DNA from: Mesorhizobium loti | GTDB lineage: Bacteria > Pseudomonadota > Alphaproteobacteria > Rhizobiales > Rhizobiaceae | NCBI RefSeq assembly: GCF_013170705.1 | Contig: NZ_CP033334.1 | Location: 5,061,501 to 5,125,500 of the forward strand | Length of the DNA: 64,000 nucleotides | Direction of reading: 5' to 3' | Part shown: positions 45,380 through 53,392 of the stretch, piece by piece | Layout: the number at the start of each line of letters is the position of its first letter | How positions within the stretch are numbered: the stretch's first letter is position 1 | Position numbers and translations under genes: made by a program | Notes under the pieces: generated by a model | Seen by the model: the letters and a program-made list of their open reading frames with translations, nothing else | Database searches by the model: none | What the model was told of the DNA's origin: nothing

Positions 45380-46351
45380 CTAGCCCGTTATGCAGCGCCA
45401 GACCTCGGCATCCGGCTTGATCTGGCCGCTGAGCACAAAATATTTGTACAGCACCAGCAGGGAGATCGCCTGTTCGGTCTGTTCGTGCCCAAAGGTCCGG
45501 CAATAGGCGTTCGCAGCCGCGGTGATACGCTCCGCCTTCTCCGGGTTGCGTTCGAAATAGGCCACATGTTCGGCAAGGTCCGAGAAATCAGCTTCGAGCG
45601 GCACATAGTGGACATTGGGCTCGAGCTGTCGCTCGGCGAACCATGTCTCGTATGTCGGCGGCGGCATCAGGCAGAGCGACTTCGAGCTCAAGATCCATTT
45701 GAGGTTGGTCGCGACATCATTGCCCTCAAGCGAGACGATGTAGCGGTAGCGCTGGTGCTGGCTGATGCTGAGAAACGGCTTGGCGTATTCGGCCGGAGCG
45801 TTCGGCTTGTGCGAGCCGGCATCGCAGAACGGCAGGTCGCGCACCGCCTTCAGAAATCTCGTCCTGATCGGATTGTTGAGATCGCCGCGCCAGACCACGA
45901 CAGGCAGCTTGTCGGCGAACGAGATGGCGTCAGCCGGCATCTGGAAGTGACGAAACTTGTCGAGCTTCATGATGACCGCGTTCTTGTCGTCATCGCGGAT
46001 CGGCCGGTCCTTCACGATCGTCGGCACCTTCGGCACATTCCTGACGTCGCCGAATTCGAGATCGATCAGCAATCCGGGGTCGAAGTAGCGGGCGAACTCC
46101 TTCAGGTCGTAATAATACATGGTCGGCGTGAAGGGCAGTTTGCTGATGCGCATGGCATTGGCGCTTGGGGCGAAGCCATCCTGCAGCTTGTTGTAGTAAT
46201 TCACCCGCCGGCGCGCCGTCTCGTCGGAAAGCCTGGCCTTTTCGAGGCGGACGGCCAGTCTGCGGCGAAACAAGGCTTGTGGAATGACATCGCGCGCGAC
46301 GTTTCGCGCATAATAGAAAACCTTTGCCGACGTCCGCGCAATTGTGGCCAT
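45380..46351 (-). CDS. GT90 (CAP10/LpsA-like) glycosyltransferase, copy B
   Basis: 323 residues, the upstream partner of the duplicated pair on the minus strand. It keeps the same core motifs (VVWRGDLNNPIRTRFLKA, SLEGNDVATNLKWILSS, LMPPPTYETWFAE, HYVPLEADFSDL). Differences from copy A cluster at the N-terminus and at the C-terminus (KPDAEVWRCITG versus EPDRQLWHFIEG). Sequence just before the two ATGs is also similar (GTGAACCATGGCC), so the duplicated unit includes the translation start region. It may differ in donor or acceptor. Confidence 0.88.
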   Translation of the reverse strand: MATIARTSAKVFYYARNVARDVIPQALFRRRLAVRLEKARLSDETARRRVNYYNKLQDGFAPSANAMRISKLPFTPTMYYYDLKEFARYFDPGLLIDLEFGDVRNVPKVPTIVKDRPIRDDDKNAVIMKLDKFRHFQMPADAISFADKLPVVVWRGDLNNPIRTRFLKAVRDLPFCDAGSHKPNAPAEYAKPFLSISQHQRYRYIVSLEGNDVATNLKWILSSKSLCLMPPPTYETWFAERQLEPNVHYVPLEADFSDLAEHVAYFERNPEKAERITAAANAYCRTFGHEQTEQAISLLVLYKYFVLSGQIKPDAEVWRCITG

Positions 46352-46550
46352 GGTTCACTTGATCAAAACAAACGAGCGGCTCTCAATACGCTGGCGCCCC
46401 GCGTTTTCTACATCATTACGGCGCCCGTCTGGCAAGCCCCCCTGCGGATCCGCGACGCCGCGCCCGCGCAGAGCCGCTTCAGCTGTTGTGTTTGACGGCT
46501 AATGCTCCTAGGCAGGGTCAGAGCCGCAAGGCAGGTCAAAAGGAACCGAT

Positions 46551-46697
46551 ATGGCGCGAGCACCAAACTACGATCAGGAACGCAAGGAACGTGACCGGCA
46601 GAAGGCGGCGAAGAAGGCCGAAAAGCTGGCGGCCAAGGTTGCCGCGCGGGAACGTTCAAAACCCGAGACCGAGATCGAAAACGAAACAGCGGAATGA
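46551..46697 (+). CDS. Small charged helical protein, 48 aa
   Basis: The ATG at 46551 is preceded by AAAGGA at good spacing (6 bases). The peptide begins MARAPNYDQERKERDRQKAA and is mainly Lys, Arg, Glu and Ala, predicting one long charged helix; there are no cysteines and no membrane segment. A perfect palindromic terminator follows 6 bases after the stop. The strong ribosome binding site and terminator are the main reasons to accept it. I do not recognise a named family or function. Confidence 0.7.
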   Translation: MARAPNYDQERKERDRQKAAKKAEKLAAKVAARERSKPETEIENETAE

Positions 46698-46703
46698 CGG
46701 CAA

Positions 46704-46725
46704 AAGGCCCGCATATGCGGGCCTT
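46704..46725. terminator. Palindromic terminator shared by convergent small genes
   Basis: AAGGCCCGCAT ATGCGGGCCTT is a perfect 22-base palindrome. T-rich sequence follows on the minus side (TTTTG), which fits the DUF982 gene ending at 46752, and it also closes the plus-strand small gene. Confidence 0.65.
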
Positions 46726-46751
46726 GCCTCAATCCAGCTCGCCGCCCTGTG

Positions 46752-47012
46752 TCAGGCGGGCGCCTTGTCGCTGATAAAAACGTCCACTTCCCGCGCCGCG
46801 GCGATAAAGGCGCGCCTGGCATTCATGGCCGGCTTGTCGCCGGCCAGCGCATCGTGGCAAGCCTGCAGCGCCGCGCGATGCTTGGGACTGCGCTTGCCGG
46901 GCCAGCTGTTGAGGAGGTAATCGGAAGCCTCGCGGGCCGTGCGCAAGAGCTGAGTGCTTCCCGCCGTGACGGACTTGACGGTCACGGGTGTTTCAAATCG
47001 GTTGTTTTCCAT
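46752..47012 (-). CDS. DUF982 protein, 86 aa
   Basis: The sequence has the DUF982 pattern: a central LLRTAREASDYLLNSWPGKR, then HRAALQACHDALAGDKPA and ARRAFIAAAREVDVFI. The family is small, soluble and nearly confined to Rhizobiales, often in many copies per genome. No biochemical role is known. It is convergent with the charged microprotein gene across a shared terminator. Confidence 0.85.
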   Translation of the reverse strand: MENNRFETPVTVKSVTAGSTQLLRTAREASDYLLNSWPGKRSPKHRAALQACHDALAGDKPAMNARRAFIAAAREVDVFISDKAPA

Positions 47013-47162
47013 CGCCGCTCTTACGCCATCGGCGCCCGTGAAGCGAGGCCGAAAGTGCGCTTCGCGTGCGGACGCCGCTTTTGCCCGGCAGCGCCCTGCC
47101 CGTGCGGAACAGTCCCGACTTCACGGAAACGCCTAACCGCCTCTGTCTCTTTATGCTGGACG

Positions 47163-47204
47163 CAATTCCGGGCAGAAAACCGCTTCACACTTTTCCCGGA
47201 CTTG
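47163..47204. repeat. Intergenic mosaic-type repeat, copy 2
   Basis: An imperfect inverted repeat (GCAATTCCGGG ... CCCGGACTTGC) surrounds the core AAAACCGCTTCACACTTTT (47176-47194), which differs at two positions from the core at 32914-32932. It adjoins the 3-prime end of the GntR gene. Confidence 0.55.
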
Positions 47205-47206
47205 CT

Positions 47207-47872
47207 TCAAGCGGCGACGACGGCAAATCCCCTGGCGCGAAGACCGCGTCGATCGTTGGCGAGCGACGTCACCAGCCGGTCGCGGCTGCCGACGATATGG
47301 GCCGAAAGCCGACGCGCCGCTTCGTCGGCCTCGCCAAGGCGGGCCGCCGCCAGAATGGCACGGTGTTCGGCCCAGGCGCGTCCCAGAGCCGCCTCGTCAC
47401 GCACCTCCAACCAGCGGGCCCGCGACAGGCGCGTCATGGCATCGCGCACTGCCCTGAACAGGAATTCGTTGCCCGACAGGCGCGCCAGCTCGATGTGAAA
47501 ATCCATGCCGACACGGTGCCATTCCTCGCGCGGCGTGTTTTCGTCGCAGGAATCGAGCATCGCCTCGATGACATCGATGGCGCTGCTTTCGGCGTGCATG
47601 CATGTCAGCCGCACGGCCGCGACCTCGACAGCTTCGCGATAGACGGCGATCTGCTCGAGCTCGGCAAGGTTGATCGGCGACACCGTCCAGCCACGGCCAT
47701 CCCTGCCAACCAGCCCCTCGGTCTCCAGCCGCAGAAGTGCCGCCCTGACCGGTGTGCGCGAGGCGCCGAAGCGCCCTTCGATCCAACGCTCGGTCAATTT
47801 CTCGCCTGGGCCGATCTCGAGCCCCAGGATCATCTCCCGCAACTGTCGTTCGACATTCTGCATCTGCGACAT
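47207..47872 (-). CDS. GntR-family (FCD domain) transcriptional regulator
   Basis: 221 residues from the ATG at 47872, with GAGG 8 bases upstream. The N-terminal winged helix contains LREMILGLEIGPGEKLTERW, then FGASRTPVRAALLRLETEGL, the GntR signature. The FCD ligand domain follows with VYREAVEVAAVRLTCMHAES, DFHIELARLSGNEFLFRAV and the metal-site histidine in AEHRAIL. It is divergent from an MFS gene; repeated GGTATCC half-sites between them are probable operators. It likely represses the transporter until a small acid or similar ligand binds. Confidence 0.92.
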   Translation of the reverse strand: MSQMQNVERQLREMILGLEIGPGEKLTERWIEGRFGASRTPVRAALLRLETEGLVGRDGRGWTVSPINLAELEQIAVYREAVEVAAVRLTCMHAESSAIDVIEAMLDSCDENTPREEWHRVGMDFHIELARLSGNEFLFRAVRDAMTRLSRARWLEVRDEAALGRAWAEHRAILAAARLGEADEAARRLSAHIVGSRDRLVTSLANDRRGLRARGFAVVAA

Positions 47873-47925
47873 CGTGTTGGCCTCTTCGAAGCCGCATTGA
47901 CAGCAGCCGGGTTGAAGTTCATGAC

Positions 47926-47957
47926 GGATACCAGTTTGGTATCCCAAAATGGTATCC
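47926..47957. promoter_or_regulatory. Probable GntR operator: three GGTATCC half-sites
   Basis: The 118-base gap between gntR and the MFS gene contains the perfect inverted repeat GGATACC-AGTTT-GGTATCC (47926-47944), and a third copy GGTATCC at 47951-47957, 13 bases after the second. The position between divergent genes and the symmetry fit binding of the GntR protein. Confidence 0.7.
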
Positions 47958-47989
47958 GCAACAAGCGTTGATATCGAGCAGGCAAGGAC

Positions 47990-49243
47990 ATGGCACAGGA
48001 AGATACGCAACAGGGCGGCTACAACATTCACTGGCGGCGCAATCTCGCCGTCTGTTTCGCCGGCTCGTTCAGCACACTCATCGCCATGACGCTGCTGTTG
48101 CCTTTTCTGCCGCTCTATGTCGAGCAGCTCGGCGCGCAAGGCCATGCGGCGATCGTGCAGTGGTCCGGCATCGCCTACGGCGCCACCTTCTTCGCCGCGG
48201 CCCTGGTCGCGCCGCTGTGGGGACGGCTGGGCGACCGCTACGGCCGCAAGGTGATGCTGGTGCGCGCCAGCTTCGGCATGGCGATCTGCATGTCGCTGAC
48301 GGGCATGGTCGAGACGGTCTGGCAACTGGTGCTGCTGCGCCTGCTGATCGGGTTTGCCGGCGGCTATTCATCGGGTTCGACCATACTGGTGGCCATGCAG
48401 ACGCCCAAGGACCGTTCCGGCTGGGCGCTCGGCGTCCTGTCCGCGGGAATCACGGCGGGTTCACTTGTCGGTCCCCTGCTCGGCGGTGCGCTGCCGCCGA
48501 TCATCGGCATTCGCGCCACGTTCCTGTTGTCCGGCGGCGTCATCTTCCTTGCCTTCCTGGCGACCACGTTCCTCATCAAGGAGACCCAGCGAGCGAGGCC
48601 GGCCACGGCAGCGTCGGCGGCAAAGCCGAAAAGCGGCTGGTCGCAGATCCCGGACAAGCGCCCCGTCGTGGCCATGCTGACAACCGGCATGCTACTAGCC
48701 TTCGCCACAATGTCGATCGAGCCGATCATCACCGTCTATGTACAGCAACTCATAGAGGACCAGAGCCGGGTGACGATGATCGCGGGCGTGGTGATGTCGG
48801 CGACGGCGCTGGGCACTATCCTGTCGGCATCCTGGCTCGGCAAGCTCGCGGATCGTGTCGGCCACTGGAATGTCGTCGTCGGAGCGCTGGCCGTATCGGC
48901 CCTGCTGCTTATCCCGCAGGCCTTCGTCAGCAATGGCTGGCAACTGATCGGCCTGCGCTTTCTGATGGGACTGGCGCTGGGTGGCCTGCTGCCCTGCATC
49001 ACCAGCGTCATCCGCCACAACATCCCCGACGGGGTCGGCGGCAATGTGCTTGGGCTGGCCATCTCGGCGCAGTATGTCGGGCAGGTCGCGGGACCACTAT
49101 CCGGTGGTTTCGTCGGCGGTCACTTCGGAATGCGCTCGGTGTTTCTCGCGACATCGGTGCTGATGGCTGGCGGTGCCGCCTACAACTGGATTGTCCAGTC
49201 GCGGCGCACACGGCATATGGCGTTGGAAGCGAGCGAGTCCTGA
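47990..49243 (+). CDS. MFS multidrug-type transporter
   Basis: 417 residues, twelve membrane segments. Motif A is GRLGDRYGRKVMLVR in the loop after segment 2; motif C-like AGITAGSLVGPLLGG lies in segment 5, typical of drug:H+ antiporters. The start at 47990 has AAGGA upstream. It is divergent from the GntR gene, with operator-like repeats between, so expression is probably induced by the ligand of that regulator. The substrate is unknown. Confidence 0.92.
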   Translation: MAQEDTQQGGYNIHWRRNLAVCFAGSFSTLIAMTLLLPFLPLYVEQLGAQGHAAIVQWSGIAYGATFFAAALVAPLWGRLGDRYGRKVMLVRASFGMAICMSLTGMVETVWQLVLLRLLIGFAGGYSSGSTILVAMQTPKDRSGWALGVLSAGITAGSLVGPLLGGALPPIIGIRATFLLSGGVIFLAFLATTFLIKETQRARPATAASAAKPKSGWSQIPDKRPVVAMLTTGMLLAFATMSIEPIITVYVQQLIEDQSRVTMIAGVVMSATALGTILSASWLGKLADRVGHWNVVVGALAVSALLLIPQAFVSNGWQLIGLRFLMGLALGGLLPCITSVIRHNIPDGVGGNVLGLAISAQYVGQVAGPLSGGFVGGHFGMRSVFLATSVLMAGGAAYNWIVQSRRTRHMALEASES

Positions 49244-49277
49244 GGGCTCAGGCCGTTAAGACAGGGAACCTGCCGAC

Positions 49278-49643
49278 ATGAATTCCTCCGAACCGACAGC
49301 CAGCCCTACCCTCGTGTTTGCCGGCGGTCTCGTCGGCGCGGCAGGCGTGGCGCTGTCAGCTGCCGCCGCGCATCTCGGCGGCGCCTTCACCGGCACGGCC
49401 GCGTCGTTCCTCTTGATGCACGCGCCTGTCTTCCTCGCCGTCGGCCTCGCCGGCGCGAATCGCTTTCTGCGGATCGCCAGCGTCGCCTTGCTTGCCGGGC
49501 TCCTGCTTTTCGCGGGCGATCTACTTGCCCGCGATTTCCTGGGCTCGAGGCTGTTTGCGATGTCGGCGCCGATTGGAGGCACTTTGCTCATCGCCGGCTG
49601 GCTGGGGATAGCGATATCCGCCCTGATACGTCGGCGTTCCTAG
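49278..49643 (+). CDS. DUF423 membrane protein
   Basis: 121 residues with four hydrophobic segments. The N-terminal GGLVGAAGVALSAAAAHLGG, the central SFLLMHAPVFLAVGLAGANR and the C-terminal FAMSAPIGGTLLIAGWLGIA follow the DUF423 (YgdD) pattern of four-helix inner-membrane proteins. The usual His-Gly in the AHG-type motif reads AHL here. Its function is unknown. It lies 34 bases after the MFS gene and may be cotranscribed. Confidence 0.82.
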   Translation: MNSSEPTASPTLVFAGGLVGAAGVALSAAAAHLGGAFTGTAASFLLMHAPVFLAVGLAGANRFLRIASVALLAGLLLFAGDLLARDFLGSRLFAMSAPIGGTLLIAGWLGIAISALIRRRS

Positions 49644-49661
49644 GGGCCGAATCGGTCGGGA

Positions 49662-49811
49662 TCAATCCCCGGGACGTCCGGTGCGGATCCAGCGATCCCG
49701 ATTGCGCGAGGCCCTCTTCGTCAGGCGACGCGCTTCTGGTCGTTCAGCGGCCGGAGCGATGCCCCAGTAGTTGCGGTAAATGTCTTCGAACAGATGCCTG
49801 ATGGGATGCAT
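49662..49811 (-). CDS. LacI-linked microprotein 2, 49 aa
   Basis: The ATG at 49811 opens a peptide beginning MHPIRHLFEDIYRNYWGIAP and ending in an arginine-rich tail (ARRLTKRASRNRDRWIRTGR). It is a paralogue of the neighbouring peptide at 49867-50010: both share MHP---LFEDIYRN-W-I--AA and a basic C-terminus. The operator TTGAATCGATCCAA lies 19 bases upstream. The ribosome binding site is only moderate (AAAAGAGAAA). I do not recognise a family. Two linked copies with the same operator make a chance open frame unlikely. Confidence 0.65.
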   Translation of the reverse strand: MHPIRHLFEDIYRNYWGIAPAAERPEARRLTKRASRNRDRWIRTGRPGD

Positions 49812-49829
49812 GATTTTTCTCTTTTCGGG

Positions 49830-49843
49830 TTGAATCGATCCAA
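49830..49843. promoter_or_regulatory. LacI-type operator copy 1
   Basis: TTGAATCGATCCAA, centred on ATCGAT, lies 19 bases before the ATG of microprotein 2. The identical 14-base site recurs at 50053-50066 (inverted) and 50102-50115. CG-centred palindromes of this size are usual LacI-family operators. Confidence 0.7.
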
Positions 49844-49866
49844 TGCGTAGGCAAAAAACACGGCGA

Positions 49867-50010
49867 TCAGCTTCGCTTACGCCCCACCAGGAAGCGAAGG
49901 TCGCGAATCCATGGGCTTGCCCTGCCCCGCAGCCTGAAGCTGTTGGCGGCCGACCCGATGCTCCAGTCGTTGCGATAGATGTCTTCGAACAGGTAATTGA
50001 CGGGATGCAT
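49867..50010 (-). CDS. LacI-linked microprotein 1, 47 aa
   Basis: The ATG at 50010 has a strong AGGAGG 7 bases upstream. The peptide begins MHPVNYLFEDIYRNDWSIGS and ends with a basic tail (RLRGRASPWIRDLRFLVGRK). It matches microprotein 2 at the N-terminus. An operator sits 42 bases upstream. It is divergent from the LacI gene and shares its control region. No membrane segment or signal peptide is seen; the basic tail could bind nucleic acid or acidic lipid. I do not recognise a family. Confidence 0.7.
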   Translation of the reverse strand: MHPVNYLFEDIYRNDWSIGSAANSFRLRGRASPWIRDLRFLVGRKRS

Positions 50011-50052
50011 GCCGTACCTCCTCTGAAAACACAGACCGGCCAAACCAATCAT

Positions 50053-50066
50053 TTGGATCGATTCAA
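50053..50066. promoter_or_regulatory. LacI-type operator copy 2
   Basis: TTGGATCGATTCAA is the exact reverse complement of the other two sites. It lies in the divergent control region, 42 bases before microprotein 1, and 49 bases from operator copy 3 (start to start), suitable for joint binding by a LacI dimer or tetramer. Confidence 0.72.
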
Positions 50067-50101
50067 TACTAGGTCTCCGACAGTTCCCGGTCAAGCAGAA
50101 T

Positions 50102-50115
50102 TTGAATCGATCCAA
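50102..50115. promoter_or_regulatory. LacI-type operator copy 3
   Basis: TTGAATCGATCCAA, identical to copy 1, lies 58 bases before the ATG of the LacI gene, suggesting autoregulation. Confidence 0.72.
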
Positions 50116-50173
50116 CGAAAGTGCTAGATGCAAATCCGGAACGTGCTAAATGCATGTCAGGAGGCACGCACAA

Positions 50174-51250
50174 ATGGCGTCACTCACCGCAAGCAATCGA
50201 AGACCCGTCCGGCTGGCCGATATCGCCAAGGCCGCCGGTGTTTCGCACGGCACCGCATCCAATGTCTTCAGCCGCCCGGAGATCGTGCGCGAGGAGGTTC
50301 GCGAACGAGTGAAGGCCGCGGCCGAGGCGATGGGCTATGGCGGGCCGGATCCCAAGGGCCGCCTGTTGCGGGCGGGCAAGGTCAACGCCATCGGCGTCGC
50401 CACCGCCGAACCCCTCTCCTACTTCTTCGACGATCCTTTCGCGCGGGTCATGATGGCGAGCATCTCGCAGGCCTGCGATGCGACAGGAGCCGGCATTTCC
50501 CTGGTATCGGCAGCTAATAACGAACAGCTTGCCTGGAACATCCAGAGTGCCCTGGTCGACGGCTTCATCGTCTTCTGCATCGAAGGCGGTTCGCGGCTGG
50601 TGGAACTGGCGCGCGAGCGCAAACTGCCCTTCGTGGCACTCGACCTTGACTCCGAGGACGGAGCGGTCGCGGCGATCGGTGTCGACAACATCGCCGGTGC
50701 CAGCCTCGCGGCGCGCCATCTCACGGATCTAGGACATCGCCGCTTTGCCGTTCTGGCACTGCCTTTCGTCGACGGCAGGACGGGTCTCGTTTCGCCCGAG
50801 CAGGTTCGCTCAGCGACCTATGCCGGCACGCGCGACCGGCTCACCGGCTATCTCCAGGAGCTTTCACGGGTTGGCGTCGACACATCCACAGTGCCCGTCT
50901 ACGAGACCGCCAACGACGCGGCCAGCACGAGAGCGGCCCTCGAAACCGTCTTCGCGGCCAAGGAGCCGCCCACGGCCATCCTGGCGATGTCGGACAAAAT
51001 AGCCCTGGTGACGCTCGAATGGTTGAGCGCACGCAAGCTCAGCGTCCCCAACGATGTTTCCGTCATCGGGTTCGACGGTGTTCCGGAGGCCGCCGTGTCC
51101 GAGCCGCCCTTGACCACGATCGCCCAGCCGATAGCCGAAATGGGCCGCCTTGCCGTCAAGGCCATCCTGGAGAGCGACGGCAAGGTCAGCCGGCAGTTGC
51201 TGCCGGTCAAACTGGTCGTGCGGGCCTCGTCGGCTCCGCCGCGCGGCTGA
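50174..51250 (+). CDS. LacI-family transcriptional regulator
   Basis: 358 residues from the ATG at 50174, which has AGGAGG 9 bases upstream; an ATG at 50150 would place that site inside the gene. The N-terminal helix-turn-helix is RLADIAKAAGVSHGTASNVF with the hinge RVKAAAEAMGY. The periplasmic-binding-like sensor domain follows (GVATAEPLSYFFDDPFARVM, LVDGFIVFC, FVALDLDSEDG, VIGFDGVPEA). The ligand is probably a sugar or nucleoside, not identifiable here. Three identical palindromes nearby are its likely operators. No sugar-catabolic genes adjoin. Confidence 0.93.
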   Translation: MASLTASNRRPVRLADIAKAAGVSHGTASNVFSRPEIVREEVRERVKAAAEAMGYGGPDPKGRLLRAGKVNAIGVATAEPLSYFFDDPFARVMMASISQACDATGAGISLVSAANNEQLAWNIQSALVDGFIVFCIEGGSRLVELARERKLPFVALDLDSEDGAVAAIGVDNIAGASLAARHLTDLGHRRFAVLALPFVDGRTGLVSPEQVRSATYAGTRDRLTGYLQELSRVGVDTSTVPVYETANDAASTRAALETVFAAKEPPTAILAMSDKIALVTLEWLSARKLSVPNDVSVIGFDGVPEAAVSEPPLTTIAQPIAEMGRLAVKAILESDGKVSRQLLPVKLVVRASSAPPRG

Positions 51251-51262
51251 ACGACGGCCCCC

Positions 51263-52441
51263 TCAGCGATTGGCTCTTGCCATGGCGGAGATGCCGAAAG
51301 ACGCACGCGCCGGCGTGACATCCTTTTGCGTCATGCGGACCTTGGCCGAAGCGCTGATGGTCGACAGCCATTCGAGATAGAAGGCGAGCGCGAACTGCAT
51401 GGCGATGCCGGCCGACAGCAGCAGGCTGTCATAGGCAAGCCCGCCCGGATTGATCAGTTTCATCACCTGCGCGACCATGGCGATCACCGTGCCGGCGATG
51501 AAGACCGGCAGCGAGCGCTTGCCGAGTATCGCCAGCGGATGGTCAGGGCTGGTGCGGAACAGGTTCGAGAGCGCCGGCAAGGCGACGATCAGATAGCTGA
51601 CAGCCAGGATATGCAGCAGCCTTGGCAGCGACAGGAAGGTCTTGTCAAAACCGCCGATGACCACCGGAAGCTTGAACCATGTTATCTGGCCCCAGAGCGG
51701 ACTGTGCACCCATATCAGCGCCGTCAGCACATAGGTCGCGGCCGCGCCGACCAGCCAGCGGTTGATCGGAATGACACCGCCGCGCCTGACATGCAGCATG
51801 GCGGCGAGGCCGATGTTGAACAGGAACTGCCAGGAGAGAGGGTTCAGGAACCAGAAGCCGGGCTCAGGATAGTTGGGCGGGGCGATCTGCCAGATGCCGG
51901 CGACCAACCACAGCGCGCCGGACACGACCAGCGCCGCGACGGGTCTGTAGCTGATGAACAGGACGAAGGCCGGGGCCATCAGAAGCAGCGCGGCATAGAC
52001 CGGCAGGATATTGTTGTAGCCAAGCTGATGGCCGAGCGTGACGATGCCGACCAGCACTTCCGGCGTGTTCTTCATCAAGGGCTCGATGTTGATCAGTTTC
52101 AGCAATTCCGGCCGCCTCGTGAACACGGCCACGGTACAGAACAAGGCGATCACAACCATGGTCGTGACGATATGGGCGATATAGAGCATGCCTGCCCGCC
52201 GCCACATCTTCAATGTGGCCAGAAGCCGGCCACCCGAGCGGAACTTCGTGCCGTAGGCCAGCGCCACCGAGATGCCGGAAATCAGCACGAACGCCTCTGC
52301 CGCGTCCGAGAAACCGAAATTCTTGTAGGTCATGACCTCGAAAGCCGTGCCCGGCACATGGTCGATGAAAATGGTGAGCAGCGCCAATGCGCGCAGCACA
52401 TCGATACGCGTATCGCGTTCGGGCGAGACAGGGGTAATCAT
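51263..52441 (-). CDS. opgC: OpgC-family acyltransferase membrane protein
   Basis: 392 residues from the ATG at 52441; a TTG two codons earlier is possible. About ten to eleven membrane helices are seen. The N-terminal RDTRIDVLRALALLTIFIDH, FGFSDAAEAFVLISGISVAL and PLSWQFLFNIGLAAM match OpgC, which adds succinyl groups to osmoregulated periplasmic (cyclic) glucans. No glucan synthase (ndvB) is present here. The gene is convergent with the LacI gene, with 12 bases between stops. Confidence 0.88.
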   Translation of the reverse strand: MITPVSPERDTRIDVLRALALLTIFIDHVPGTAFEVMTYKNFGFSDAAEAFVLISGISVALAYGTKFRSGGRLLATLKMWRRAGMLYIAHIVTTMVVIALFCTVAVFTRRPELLKLINIEPLMKNTPEVLVGIVTLGHQLGYNNILPVYAALLLMAPAFVLFISYRPVAALVVSGALWLVAGIWQIAPPNYPEPGFWFLNPLSWQFLFNIGLAAMLHVRRGGVIPINRWLVGAAATYVLTALIWVHSPLWGQITWFKLPVVIGGFDKTFLSLPRLLHILAVSYLIVALPALSNLFRTSPDHPLAILGKRSLPVFIAGTVIAMVAQVMKLINPGGLAYDSLLLSAGIAMQFALAFYLEWLSTISASAKVRMTQKDVTPARASFGISAMARANR

Positions 52442-52642
52442 CGACAAAAGGCCTCAAAGCTGGTTGTTCATGTCCAGCAATGCGACCCCCGGCGCACCGC
52501 TTCGATTCCTCCCAAGCGGAGTATATCGGCGCACAAACGGGCTGGAATGAGCCTGGTTCAATCAACTTTCGCGGAGCATGAAAATATTGCGTTTTGAAGC
52601 CGGCAAATTGAGCGAAGCCTCATATAATCAAGAGGATGCGGG

Positions 52643-53302
52643 ATGACCGGCGACAGCACCGAAAACAGTCCGCTGCTCAAGGATCTGGCCTTTCCCTATC
52701 GCCTCCTGGGCGCCGGCGGGAACAGCCGCGAATGCCTTTTCCTGCTGCATGGATCGGGTGTCGACGAGACCACCCTGGTGCCGCTGGCAAGACGCATCGC
52801 ACCCGACGCAATGCTGATCGCGGCGCGTGGCCGTATCCCCCAGGAGGACGGTTTTCGCTGGTTCGAGCGGATAACCCCGACGCGCTTCGAACAGAAGAGC
52901 ATCGTGGCCGAAACGGCCGCCTTCGCGGCATTCGCAAGCGAGGCCGCCAAGCGCCATGGGCTTGATCTCGATCACGCGACGTTCCTCGGCTATTCGAACG
53001 GAGCCAATCTGGCTTCCAGCCTGATGCTGCTCCATCCGGGCATCGTCCGCAGGGCGGTGCTGCTAAGGCCAATGCCTGTACTCGACCATGTGCCCGCGAC
53101 GGACCTCGCTGGAATACCGACGCTGATTATCGCTGGCGCCGCCGACGAGACCTACGGGCCCTTTGCGCCGGCACTGGTGACGCTGCTCAGCCGGCGCGGC
53201 GCCGCGATCGACGCTCGGATCATTCCCTCGGGCCATGAAATCGGCGATCCGGACGCCGCCATTGTCAGGCAATGGCTGGCGGGGTCGGCTGACGTGGCGT
53301 AG
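52643..53302 (+). CDS. Alpha/beta hydrolase (carboxylesterase/phospholipase type)
   Basis: 219 residues. The oxyanion strand ECLFLLHGSGVDETTLVPLA is followed by the nucleophile elbow GYSNGAN (Ser), an acid in IAGAADETYGP and the histidine in IPSGHEIGDPD. This order and the length fit the YpfH/carboxylesterase-type family PF02230. It has no signal peptide and is cytoplasmic. It is divergent from opgC, with about 200 bases between. The substrate is unknown. Confidence 0.9.
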   Translation: MTGDSTENSPLLKDLAFPYRLLGAGGNSRECLFLLHGSGVDETTLVPLARRIAPDAMLIAARGRIPQEDGFRWFERITPTRFEQKSIVAETAAFAAFASEAAKRHGLDLDHATFLGYSNGANLASSLMLLHPGIVRRAVLLRPMPVLDHVPATDLAGIPTLIIAGAADETYGPFAPALVTLLSRRGAAIDARIIPSGHEIGDPDAAIVRQWLAGSADVA

Positions 53303-53392
53303 GCGGACCGGCCCTTCGAATCGACCGCTGTCTCGATCGGGCGCGGCCGCGATCCGCGCCTCCGCACCGGCGAGGAGCGAAGATGCTGAAGC

